64,000 nucleotides of DNA from Nicotiana tabacum (taxonomy: Eukaryota > Streptophyta > Magnoliopsida > Solanales > Solanaceae). Positions 9,799 through 21,900 of the stretch are shown in pieces. The notes beneath the pieces are model-generated. The model saw only the letters and a program-made list of their open reading frames with translations, was not told where the DNA came from and ran no database searches. The translations under genes were made by a program, and so were the position numbers. How positions within the stretch are numbered: the first letter of the stretch is position 1; each line of letters begins with the position of its first letter. The DNA lies in contig NC_134082.1 of the NCBI RefSeq assembly GCF_000715075.1, positions 188,283,948 to 188,347,947 of the forward strand, read 5' to 3'.

Positions 9799-12700
9799 GT
9801 TGATATCCATTTTTTCCTCATATATTTTTAATATATATAGATATATACACTTTCAAAATAGCACATATGCAGTTATAAGTATTCATAAGCATTTTTATAA
9901 TTTTTCTATAATTTTTAAAAGCTCCAAATTGATTTATTTCTTCTCTTTTTATTTATAAAATTTCCAATAATTATCTTTTGCGGCGGTTTAGTCATCTAAA
10001 TTTTTTATTTATGCCAAAATATTGTTTAAATATTTTAGTGCATTTTTTATAAGTGCATTTACATATTTAGGCTAAATTGCATATATTTGTAATAATAGCC
10101 CTACTAATGCATAATTACCTTATTGATGCATAAAATGATTTTTTATATTTGTAAAATTTTAAACAACTATTTTAAATCATTTTATTACATGAAAATATTT
10201 TTTAGAAATTATTTATTATTTTTATAAATTATATAGTATTAAAAAGGCTATTTAAAATCTAGCCTATTTGATTTTCAATTTCAGCCCCAACCTAACCCAA
10301 TTACCAGCCCAATCCCCAATTAAATTACCCAACCCAAATCCCAACTACCCGATCCGGCCCTCGAAACCCTTTAATCTCGGTCGTTGATCATAGAGATCAA
10401 CGGCTACAAATGACCATTCGTAAAATAAACCCAAAAGACCCCCCAAACCCTATCATTCTATACTACCCACCGCCCTGAAACCTCTCTCTTCTCTCAAACG
10501 CTCTCAAAACCTAACCCTAACAACCTCATTAACCCTCGTCCATGGCCATCTCCGATGACTTCTCACCACCTCTCAGGCCTCCAATGGCCTCCATCACGTT
10601 GATCTTACCATCTCCAGGGCCCCCAAGGGACCAGGGCTAGTTGGCTTGCATCTCTGGTTTCTCTCTCGCCTGTTTCAGGACATTCCAGTGTGATTCCGAG
10701 TAAGATCATCCTATATTGACTACGATCTATGGTTTTCTAAGCGTGTTTCTTCACCTCTATGTTGTTCTCTTCGAAACCCTAATTTCTTTTTCTAAACCTC
10801 TTAGATCTGTACAGATCTGAGGTGATTTGGGCTTGTTTTATGTGAGTTTTACAACAACCTTAAGATTCTTTACAAGAATCGTATGATTTTCAAGTGATTT
10901 TCATCTTTTCCTAAACTAGGGTTTTCGGAATTTCTTTTTACAAATTGTTTGATGACTTTTTGTGTTTAATCTTCTGCTTCTCATCTATTTTTTGATTGAT
11001 TTTGTAAGTCTGCTACAACATTAACTCGCTTGTATTGAAAACCCTAATTTTTGGGATTCTTCATTTGGTTTCTGAGTATTGGTACATCTGATTGTGTTCT
11101 TGCTTTGGGTTCTTGTGATTTCTTGTGATTTTCTTGTCCTAATATGCTTCTACTGAATTTCTTAGTTCGACCCTTTCACTGATTCTATATGCTTGTGTTC
11201 ATCCTCACTATTCGTGTTAAGACCTGTAACATTCTCCTTGAATCAGTGTCGTTCTAACTATTTGTTTTGTTAAAGTTATGGGGAATCCTGACTATTCATG
11301 TTCTACTTTATTTTATATGCTAAACATGCTGACTCTTTCATGTCTTTCTCTTTGATTATTCTGAGTTCCTTGTTTCTTGGTTTGATTTGAACACTTTCCC
11401 TTAAACTTTCAATTATTACCTCTCTACTCGATTTGATTGAATTGCCTGCCTTAATTATTTTTTCCTTGCCTTGTTTGTATTTTGTCGATTCTTACTGATT
11501 TGTTTCCTTAATTAAAACTTCCGTTCATTTACCCCTAATTACCTACTCTATACATAAACCTTACTTGATTCTTTCCTTAAATACTTAGTATGTTGTTACC
11601 GTTGATTTAATTGTCCCTTGATTAAAGGAAGGACCTGCTGATTTACATGTGACTTCCCTGATTTGCTACTTAATTGACCTCTTACCTTATTTGTTAAGCT
11701 TTTGATTACTATATAAACCCCCTCTTATTTTAATTTTACACAATGAACATTAGTTCAAAAATCACTACTCCTTACACTCTAAAGTTCTCTTTCTCTTCTG
11801 CTACTTGTGATACTCACTGATCTAGCCGGCTTTCAGCCAGCTAGATATTTGAACTTTATTTGCTTTGTATTCTGCACCCTTTTCTTCAACTGGTATGTCT
11901 CTAGTTAAGTTTTGAAATCCAAACCCTATATGTTTCATTCTTGCACTAGTTCATCAGTTATGAATTCAACTTGTGTTCATGCTTACTTCTTTGCTCAGCA
12001 TGTCTAAACTCTATCCTATTCAATGTATGTTTTATATTCTGCACTCTTTCCTGCTTCAAGACATGTCATGCTTCATGTATCACCACTATGACCTATGTAT
12101 TAACTACTTACTGTCCATGTTTAGCCTGTTAAGTCTCTAAGTGTTTTATGCAGTTTTGTGACTATATGTTTCCCCTCTCCCTATCCATGTACCTCAATGT
12201 GACTCTTATGTGCCCCAATCCCTTTATCCCCATGAAAAATTTGTTTGTTAAGTGTTTTTTCTGAATCTGGATGTTTTATGACCAATTGATTGTCTGCTGT
12301 TTTGGTACTCTCCTCAAACTATTTCAGTACAAATGATTTTCAAAAGTTCTTTTCAGTCCTAATACCTTTCTATTAAACTCTTTCAACTGTTATGCACTCT
12401 CACTTTACTCTTAGAATACTAGGTTCTGCCCCCTCTGACATGTGTACTGCCTTGAGATCCTTGAGATCTCTCTGAACTCTGGCATGTTAGAGTTGGCCTT
12501 TCCACACTGCACCTAAATCAGTTATTATTTGAGAAAAGATCTAGGTGTGAGCACTGCCCGAGATCCTTGAGATCCTTAGGGAACTCTGACACACTTGGAC
12601 CCCAAATTGGCTATGGAACTTTGGCATTTGAGGCTATTGGAGGCTTGAAAGTCATTTGGGCCTACTGCGGGCTCCCTATAGATTAACTACTGTTTTATGT

Positions 12701-12800
12701 ATTTTTATTCATTGGTCTGTAATAATTATTATAAACAAGTGATTATGAAAAAGGGGTGGGTAGTTATATATATATATATTGGGTAAATCGGGTAGATATC

Positions 12801-14325
12801 ATGCCTATAAGGATGTGTTAATTCAAAAAATACATTTTCTATGTTTGCTTTACTTTCACAGTATTAGAAACTAGGGGTGGGCACCGACCGAACCGAAAAA
12901 TCGGCCGAACCGTAAATTTCAATTTTTCGGTTTTGGTTTAATCGGTTTTTCGGTTGGTGCACGATTTTAAAATTATTAATTTTCGATTTTTCGGTGTAGT
13001 TTACGGTTTTTGTATTTCGGTTTTGGGTTAAACCGAAAAACCGAAATTTCGGTTAACTGTGTTGCTGTATTAATTCTTTTGAAATTGAAATGTTGATTCT
13101 TCTCCACTTAGCTACTCATTGTTTCATTCATGCCAAGCCAATAACAGTAACTAGCTATGTGATAAAACCATCACATCCTTCAAAAAAATTCACTCTAATT
13201 TTATTCATCGGTCAAACATTTATTTTGTTAATAATCTATTCTTTATCTTTTTGGACATTTTCAGCTGGATTAGTAACAAATTATATAATAAAAAATAGTG
13301 AGGGATTCTACCAATAAATGAGGGGCATGAAGTCAACCAGTCTAAATTATGGAACTCTAGTCTTCACGAAGTAAGCAATAGGGGGAGTTCAGTAAGGGCC
13401 ATTTAGTTGCTGCCATATCTTAATCACTGTAAGATATGCATTATATATTATATATTTCTACTCATACAAGATTTTGTTATAACTCATTATATATTTCTGC
13501 TTATACAAGTTCATGCAGAGGGAAGAACACACCCACAATGCTCTATTTTGTAGTAGCTCTTAGTTGCACAATTTTGAAAGAATAAAAGAAAAGTCCAATA
13601 ATGTGGTTCATATGATTTTTTTCTCTTCAAACATGTCCGATTCAAAAAAACCAAGCTACTGTCATGTCTAATAAACTAAAATTCAAATAAGAAAACCAGT
13701 CGTCAATTGGCCAATTTCTATGACCTGCTGCGCGAAATAACCATTTCTTGAACCGTTTAAAATTGAAAAAATAAATCGAAAATAACCGAACCGATCTTTG
13801 AAAAAACCGCACCGAACCGTAAATACTTTGGTTTGATTTGGTTATTAATATTACAAAATCGAAAACCGATAAACCGAACCGCACTTTCATAATAATCGAC
13901 CGAACTGACCGACGTCCACCCCTATTAGAAACCATGCCTATAGAATTTAAATGACTTTAATAATAGAAATCATGCCTATGGGGTTAAAAATCAGCTTTTA
14001 TATTTAGATATCATGTCTATAGGTTCAAGAGTCAGTTTTAATAACTAGATGTCATGCCTATAGGGTTTAAAATCAGCTCTAATAGAAATCATGCCTATAG
14101 AACTTAAAATCAGTTTAGTTAAATAAATTAGTTTAATTCATGTTTGTTCATTCTGAATTAGTTTAATCAACTCTCTGTTTCCCTAAATGAGTTTTCAAAC
14201 ACTGCCTTAATTAATGCCGCTAGAAAGCATGTCTATAGGATCTCAAGTTATCCGTTTTAAAATTGTTCACTATTTTACTGCATTCCTAATTAACATAGAT
14301 ACCATGCTTTTAGGACATCACTGTT
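12801..14325 (+). repeat. dispersed ATCATGCCTATAG motif copies within the long LTR
   Basis: Near-copies of ATCATGCCTATAGG occur at about 12799, 13932, 13968, 14008, 14047, 14086, 14228 and 14305, with spacing of about 36-40 bp in the dense part. The copy at 12799 is separated from the rest by the hAT-like insertion, so the array predates that insertion. Confidence 0.6.
12872..13924. mobile_element. non-autonomous hAT-like element with 8-bp target duplication
   Basis: The terminal inverted repeats begin TAGGGGTGGGCACCGACCG at the left and, reverse-complemented, TAGGGGTGGACGTCGGTCAG at the right. The flanks are a perfect 8-bp duplication TTAGAAAC (12864-12871 and 13925-13932), the size expected for hAT. 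The subterminal regions are packed with CCGAACCG / CGGTTTTTCGG repeats. The 1,053-bp interior has no transposase. Confidence 0.9.
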
Positions 14326-15305
14326 ATGCATTTAGGCAATCCTCTAGGGCGATTTAAATTCTACAACTATAAACTATGCTTTGTTATTTGAGACTGTGCA
14401 GATTGAACAGGTATAAAATCAGTAGGCAAGCTAATAGGTCCTTGACACTTGGTCCTAATTCATGTCGTATAATCCCTTCTCACCTAGGTATCTTGTTCTA
14501 GGATTTTCTCTTAAATACCTGACTGTTGTTTGAAGATGTGCATTTATTTGTTATATTTGTGGAGGTGACTATGAGCCTGTAATTTGTTCTCTTTAAATGC
14601 AGTCCTAATTGTTCTTGATTGACGCCTAGACTTTTTATCCTTTAAAACCTTAGGAAGGTCTATAATTGTCCAAAAATAGATGTCCTAACCAGGGCCACGA
14701 GGAAGGAACGGGTAGTGCACGCATAGGACATTTTCAAGGTTGCTAGAGTGCTTTAGGTTATGATCAAGGGAAGGGAATTAAGTAGTAAAGATATGATGAC
14801 TACACGCTAATGTCACGTGTGAGTGATTACCGGCCATTGCGTGGGGTGATCCTGTAGGCTAACCAACCTAGGACCCCTTTTTCCCAATTTTGATGTTTAA
14901 ACTTTACTTTCTCTATATATGCAATTTGCTCCCGTCTTTTCCCTTTGTCTCATTACTTGAGTCATACAATGTCCAAAATATGCCTTTATTTGCAATTATG
15001 TATTTAAACTATTTACTTGTTAAAAGGACTAATTCATAAGTACAAGTTCAGTCGGGACCCACCGTTGTGGACCGAGAGGGGTGCCTAACACCTTCCCCTC
15101 AAGGTTATTTCGAGCTCTTACCCTAAATCTCTGGTAATACAAACTAGTCTAAAAGTTAATCGCTCTAGGTGCCCTAACGCACCATAATCCGTTAGGTGGC
15201 GACTCTTCAAAACCCAAATTCCCAAAAGGAAATGAGTTATTACCCCCCATGAACGTCGGAACCCGGACTTCTCTCTCCGCGGAGGGGAAAAAAGGGGGCG
15301 CGACA

Positions 15306-17660
15306 CACAACACACTTGATAACCGCTCCATGTGCGCATTTCTGGCCAACTACTGCACGCCCAAGGCTGGCATGCGCCCAGCCTTGCCTTTGACACTGCT
15401 CCCGCTCAGTGTCATAGCCACAGCTTGTCGCCCATGACTTAGCCGCACGCACGTCCGCTGCCACAGCCGTTTGTTCAGTCAAGTCGCCCCTGCTTGATCA
15501 AGTCTGCCCTTTGCCAATGCCAAGCTGATATTAGCATCAAGTCGCCAAGCCATGATGTCATTCCCTTGCTAAGTTGACGAGGCCAATGTGTATTGGAATA
15601 TCTTGCTCGTACTCTGTCAAATTCTAATATAGTTTAAGATATCGTCCCACAGAGACTGGATAATCTATGCTACAGACTTGTAACATTTTAACTACTATTT
15701 GAGAGAATCAATTTGATGAAAAGTGAGTGAGGTTTAAAACTTGTTAATTACTTAATCAAAAGAAATATTTTTGGAAGATTTATAAATTAAAAAGGAGTTG
15801 GGAATCATTGAATTCACTTGATAATATTACTATAATAAAATTTCAATTTCTACATTTAGTTCTCTAAAGAATAATTGCTTATTTCTAATACAATTATATT
15901 TTGCTCACTAAGAAATAACCAACTAATAACACTCCGTGAGAATTATGTTAATTAATCAACTTAAGACTAGTGACATTTAAACCGAAATATTTTTCTTGCT
16001 TGAATTGTGCTAAAAGAAAGTAAAAACTTCGCGAAAATATTTTTACTAAGGATCAATAATCTTGCCTACAACAATTCCTCCGTGAGAATTAAAACTGAGG
16101 CAAGCAAGATACTGACTTGAAATAATAGTTTACTAAAAAATAACTTTTACTCTACTATTTTATTCATATATATTAATTTTGCTCTGTGAGAATTATAAAA
16201 TTAATATATGAATAACTTAGAGATAAAATATATAGACATGATAATAGAGTAACCATCATTTCAGCATAGTATGAAATGTAAATAAAAAGTGTCAAGCCAA
16301 GAATATATAAAAACTAAGATAGTATTATAAAATATATCAAGCTTCATCGACTATCCCAACAAAAAGAGATTACTCCATTATGGAGTAAGAAAAGCTAAAA
16401 AAGATATTTAGAAAACTAGAAATATTTTTACTACAAGAAAAGATGACCAAGACTAATTCTTATCTTGCAAAGATTGGATATGCTTATACAAAGAGAGCTT
16501 GATATTTATAAGAAAAGATGAGTAGCTTTTGTCATGTTCCACTTTTGCGAATGTGAAATCCATGTATGCGAAGTGACCTTTGTGTACGTAGATTATATAT
16601 ATGCAACTATGGCACTTGTGCTTCACTCTTGACTTCATGAGTTAGTCTTGCAAATGTAGCTTCCATGTATGCGAAGTGACCTTTAGGTAGATTCAATATA
16701 TGCAAATATGGCACTTGTGCTTCACTCTTGACTTCATAGGTTAGTCTTGCAAATGTAGGTCCCATGTATGCGAATGTGACCTTGCGTATATAGATTCCAC
16801 ATATGTAACTATACTCCTTTTCATCTCTAATTGTCTCTTTCCATAAGCCCGTATGTATATTCCACATTTGCGAATATGAAGATGAGATGTGCAACTGTGG
16901 CTTTGCTTCATTCTCTTGTCTTTTAGCTTCTTTTCTTCTTTTTCATAATTTCTTTTTCCTACAAGATTTGTTAGAAATATGCGAGGATAGGATATTATTA
17001 TTCATATTTAATTTTAAAAACTTATTTTTTTACAAATGAAATTACATGAATAATTTTTATCCATCATAAGTCATTTGCCCACAAATTCCTTAGGTGCCAG
17101 CCCGGTCACCTAAGCCAAGACAACACCAAGTTGCCAATGCCACTGCCTTTGGCACTAAGCCGCCATGTCTTAGTGCCTAGGTCTTTCCCGCTTTGCCTTG
17201 TCAAGCTCCCGTTCAGCCCACCTTGTTCCTACAAGACCTTGGCCTTTGCTTGAACATAGCCCACTCGTGCTTTAGTGTAGTCCATCACACCTTAGCCCTC
17301 AATTAGTAGTGTAGTTCGTCGCACTTACTCTTGCAACAGTTTGTTGCCATTGACAATGCCCGCATTGTCCCGCATGTTAATTTCCCTCCCGCACATTGGC
17401 CAATGGCAAGGCCATTATGCCAAATCCTTGCCACTGCTACGCCGATTGTCGATCAACTTTGTGAAAAGTCTAACACCTGTCATCCTTGTTCATAGTGGTT
17501 GGGGAGTTCTCTCCAAACTACTAGGCCAAGGGTTCAACGCTGGTCGATCAGTTTATGTCCTAGAGTACTGTATTAGTGATCTAGAATGCATTTTGCTTAC
17601 CCTCTCGTTTCTATATTTAAGAATCATCATATTCTCGACATTCAACAAGACATGTGTTAG
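15306..17660. other. unclassified repeat-rich intergenic block
   Basis: The two outer parts (15306-15560 and about 17085-17660) share a GC-richer style with recurring TTGCCAATGCCAAGC / GCCATTATGCCAAATCC phrases and look like one old repeat. The middle (about 15570-17085) is AT-rich and looks like an insertion. It contains three CCGTGAGAATTA-type boxes and a tandem array. No domain is recognisable in any frame. Confidence 0.45.
16535..16800. repeat. imperfect tandem repeat of about 110 bp with CATGTATGCGAA boxes
   Basis: The phrase CCATGTATGCGAAGTGACCT or a near copy recurs near 16559, 16663 and 16764, each copy near GCACTTGTGCTTCACTCTTG and TTAGTCTTGCAAATGTAG. The long minus-strand frame here only reflects the repeat. 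Confidence 0.65.
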
Positions 17661-17932
17661 TTAATTTATCTGTAGTTTTAATTTGAGTGTATTACAACTT
17701 ACACACACATTACAAAACGCATGACCTAGACATATTTTTGCAAATTTATAGCCCAAAGATCCCAGATACGAAAAATACGAATTTTTTCGTTTGAATTGAT
17801 TCTCCAAATCTTCTTTTGCAATTTTTTTGCGTGACTTTTAATTTTTTGCACATGATACATTTCTACAAAATTACAAAACAACCATATTACAACTCGAAAA
17901 ACGATAAAATCTATAACATAGATAGTCACTAG

Positions 17933-18790
17933 GAGTGTCAATGATTCGGTTCGGCCGATTATCTTATAAAAATTTTACTACACTAATTTTTCAGTTATTC
18001 CATTTTGTATAATCAAAATTAGACTTTTCGAAACCGTCCCAATCATGTCGGTTTCTCTTCAGTATCGGTATGGTTTTTTTTTAAAAAGTCATGCAAGAGT
18101 CGTTAGTCGGAGTTATAATATGGTAAATATGTACTTGCATAGGATTTTAGCAAAACTCGCTAGATATTTGTACTATTTTAAAAGTGAAAATCAAAGGAAC
18201 GAGAAAGATGTGCAGAATATAGATTCATCCCACTATTTTTATGATTGCGTAAAATAAATTAAGCAAAAACAAGAGAATATAAATCATACCACTAATCATG
18301 TTGGAACTCAAGAATAGAGCTTATTAGAAGATTAGTACTCAATAAGAGAAATTTAAATCATACGAGAGGAAATATATCCAATACCTTGCGGTTTGCTACT
18401 GAAGATCGCTGGAATACCTAGTGCTTTGTTACTCAAGATGTTAGAACTAATTTAGTTTCTATATGAGTAGTAGAATAAGTCTGGAAGTTGGGAGTTTAGA
18501 TATTAATTATTTGGTCAGTTATAGCTATTTTCATAATCCAAGACTCAAGAGAAATTTTTTTTAATACTTTGTTAGTTTTAAATTTAATATATTAAAATCT
18601 ATTTTTCGTATATAAATTTATTCGGGACAGTTCGTTATTTTTTTGATTTATTTTTATAGAATTAAAAACCTTCCTTATTATTCGGTACGGCTAAAAATTT
18701 ATAATTTTATTAAAAGAAATTTAATAATAAATTGGGTACAGGTCGATTCAATTGGTTTATTTGATTTTATTACTCATTTTCCCTATAGCA
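17933..18790. mobile_element. degenerate hAT-like (MITE) remnant
   Basis: The left end, TAGGAGTGTCAATGATTCGG followed by TTCGGCCGATT, resembles the termini of the hAT-like element at 12872. The interior is AT-rich with scattered CGGTATGG/GGTACGG phrases. I could not find a clear matching right terminus or target duplication, so the limits are a guess. Confidence 0.3.
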
Positions 18791-18911
18791 GAAGGGTTGG
18801 GTTGTTGGGGGGGGACTCATTTCAGGTTTTTTTTTTTTCTAGATAAAACTCGTCGTCGTCGGTTCGTTTAAACCCTATGTCCCAAATTTATCAACAGCTT
18901 TGAATGTCACC

Positions 18912-21900
18912 ATGTCTGAATCAGAAGGAGAACATGAAGAAAACCTGGATTATGATTCTCCACGATACTCTCCCTATTCTCCACGATACTCTCCCGCTTC
19001 TCCAAGATACTCTCCCTCTCCTTCTCCTTATAATTCTGATCAATCCTACTATGGTGGGAAATGTCATAAAACCGAAAAAACTGATCGAATTAGCGCCTTG
19101 CCAGATTCTTTGATACTTCACATCCTCTCTTCCTTGGACATGGGTGAAGTAGTACGAACTGGGGTTTTGTCAAAAAGGTGGCACCTCTTGTGGACTTCAC
19201 AACAATCCCTAATTTTCAGTTACTCCGGCCAACATGTTAATGGTATATATAAATTCGTTATCTTTATTGATAATACACTACTTCTTTGCCGGTCTGGTAT
19301 GGTCAAAAAGTTTTCGGTCGATTTTATTTACAGCAAACGCTTTGTTCGACACGTTAATAGATGGATGATATTCATTAAAAATAAACTTGTGGAGGAGCTG
19401 GATCTGAATCTTAGGTCACGAGGTAATTTGATTGAGATTTACAATTTACCCCAGATTATGTACTTCGATGTCCGTTTACGACATCTTAGTTTGTGCAATT
19501 GCAATCTTGTACCAAAAGAAGAAATTTATTGGCCTGCCCTTAGGGATTTAGAAATTGGATATGCTGAATTGAACCGAGATGTTATTAAAAAGATTTGTTC
19601 TGGATGTCGTGCGCTGGAGTCTCTCAAGTTTAGGAGTTGTTATGGGGTTGATTATTTTGATATTGATTCCAAAAGTGTGAAGAAGTTGGTGATCCATGAA
19701 TATGGGCGACAAAACCATGATGATGCTGATGATGATGATGACGAGCTGGGAATATATGCTAGGAATGTTACTTCGCTGGAAATTTGCGGTTATTTTCATA
19801 AAAGAATACTTGTTCTTGAGGATGTAAAAGCTCTACTCGATGCTAAGCTAGATTTCTATAGGAATACAGATGACTATGAAATCGAACGTGAATTTAGGAC
19901 TGACCAGAATATGTTAAAAAATCTCCTTGTATCACTCCAGCATGTTGAGAAACTCTCCATTGGGACATGGTGTCTGCAGGTTTGAATCCGTACTTAATTT
20001 TAATCAGTCATCGGGATATAGCCATTCTTTATTTGCTAAATAGTACTACCAGTTATATGAAAATCTTATTAGTGCACAATGCAAAGTGTTTGAAGTACCA
20101 TCCCATATAGCAATGCCTTTATGCCAATGTTACTACTCTTGTATTGATTCAGAAGCATTATTCTCTATTTGCACCTCTGCATTCATGGATCTCTGCTTAT
20201 ATACAATGTTATTATAAGTTATTGCTTCGTCACTTAATTAAAGCGAGGAAGAAGCTAGGTACTTCCAATTCTCCATAAATTGTATGAAAGGTGCACTTCA
20301 CACCTCGCTTTTGCTTCAATTGTCACGTGGCCATTGTTGTTCATTTGTGCTTTTCGCTTTTAAAAGCAATGGTTATGCATGTAGTGCCATCTTTCAGATC
20401 TTCAAACAGCTTCTAATTCTTTGGTTTGAATAATTTGAATCTCTTTCAAATATTCCAATAAATTAAAGACTTTGAGAATTCGTGAACATAGATCCCTACT
20501 AGATTCCAGGAAAGATTCTTGACACGGCTAAGAAAAGGATGAGAGAAAAAGGGAAGAAAAGAAAGAGATGCACTTTAATTGCTTTTGAGTTTTGAACCAT
20601 GATGACTTGCTGATCTAAAACTGGAAGAACTGATCTTGATCAGGGATAGGGTCATGAGACCACTAGGATTGGGATTAATTCCTGATCCAACAAAATGATA
20701 CTAGTATTATTTTGAGAAACATCTAGTTTGATTATGTTAATCTAGGATTATTCTAGCTTTAAGTTAAACCTCTAAACCAATCTTTTGATAATTAATATAA
20801 TGGCCTAGGTCCTTACGTCATTGGAGATCAGAAATTTGCCATGCCCCAGAATGAGATGCAAATACTTGACATTAAACACTCCTATGAAGAAATGGGAGCT
20901 CCCTGGAATAGCAATCCTTCTACAAAGCTGTCCTCAGGTTGAGATGTTGCACATAAACACAGAATCTGCATTCGAAGAGGTACGCGTGCTCCTTCTTCTA
21001 CTACTATTGTTATTCTTCTATCTTCTTGATTTGATGCTTAATTTGTTGCTCATTGGTACAATGCATATGTATACATAGTTTGAGCTTAAAGTAATGGATT
21101 CAGTTGAACATATAGAACAATATCTGCCTAACATTTATGTACAATGATCAATGATTAACCAATTACCTTTGGAATGTCGTACATGCTGTAGTACCATTTC
21201 GGAATGCCCCTTATTCTACTATCAGTGTTCTTCTAATCTGCTTCATTTTATGTTTAATTTGTTGCTCGATGGGTACATAATTGAGTGTGATCTTATTATA
21301 TGGGCTGAATATATAGATAGTCCCTTAAACTTGTCTGAGTTTTTCATTTAGACACTTATATTAAGCATATGACCTATTGAGCACCTGATATATGCTCAAA
21401 CTGTGTCTATTAAACACTAGTCGCTGACATGGCAGATGCGTATTTGCCTCTTAAAATTAAGCGTGTGAAATGACTTTATGTTAAACTAGTATAAACACTT
21501 TAACTGGAAAATATAAAATTTCGCCAGAAAAATGAGCTTCCAGCCGTTTGTGTTCTACTTTCTCTCCGCCTTCCAAACTCATTTTCCGTTTTTTTCGGCC
21601 ATAGATTGGAAAACACTGTTCTTCTTTTTCTGCTTCTTCACACCATCCATTCTTTCTTCTTCAAGATTCAGACTTATTTTCTCCGCCGTTCTAACCCATC
21701 TTTCTTCCAAATTTTTTTCAGATTCAAACCCATTTTTCTGAATAGATCTTGTATTTAGTTGATAAAGATGTTGTTGTTACTGCTGTGATAGTGTTTTGCG
21801 GTGGTTTTTTCCATTTTTCAACAATTTTCACGTCTTTTGGGATATTTCCAAAGCTAAATTTGGGATCTGGTACTGAACCTCCATTTCGGTTCTATATCGC

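Larger units (their letters stand above)
971..15305 (+). mobile_element. Tat/Ogre-like Ty3 LTR retrotransposon, decayed, 5' part lost outside window
   Basis: Domain order is gag, protease, G-patch, reverse transcriptase, RNase H, a second archaeal-like RNase H, integrase, a noncoding spacer with repeat arrays, a polypurine tract and a 3' LTR. The duplicated RNase H and the very long LTR are hallmarks of the Tat lineage (Ogre-like). Many stops and frameshifts show that it is not autonomous. The 5' LTR and the gag N-terminus lie beyond the minus-strand insertion that ends at 970. The 3' LTR is itself interrupted by a hAT-like element. Confidence 0.85.
9799..15305 (+). repeat. 3' LTR of the Tat-like element (about 5.5 kb, 4.45 kb without the insertion)
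   Basis: It starts TGTTGATATCC right after the polypurine tract and ends near GGGGGCGCGACA at about 15305. The first 450 bp are AT-rich. A CT-rich, leader-like stretch with TCTCTCTTCTCTCAAACGC and CCTAACCCTAAC lies at about 10490-10530 and may mark the transcription start. The 3' end has the conserved GGGTGCCTAACACCTTCCCC box (about 15079-15098). No second LTR is in the window, so the right end is approximate by a few bases. Confidence 0.7.

Noticed and set aside
10506..10525. Interstitial telomere sequence
   Set aside because: Only about two units of CCCTAA-like sequence; too short to be telomeric.
15118..15482. Overlapping frames at the LTR end
   Set aside because: They cross the LTR boundary, overlap one another and contain no recognisable domain.
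17341..17664. 107-codon plus-strand frame
   Set aside because: No domain or similarity recognised; lies in unclassified repeat sequence.
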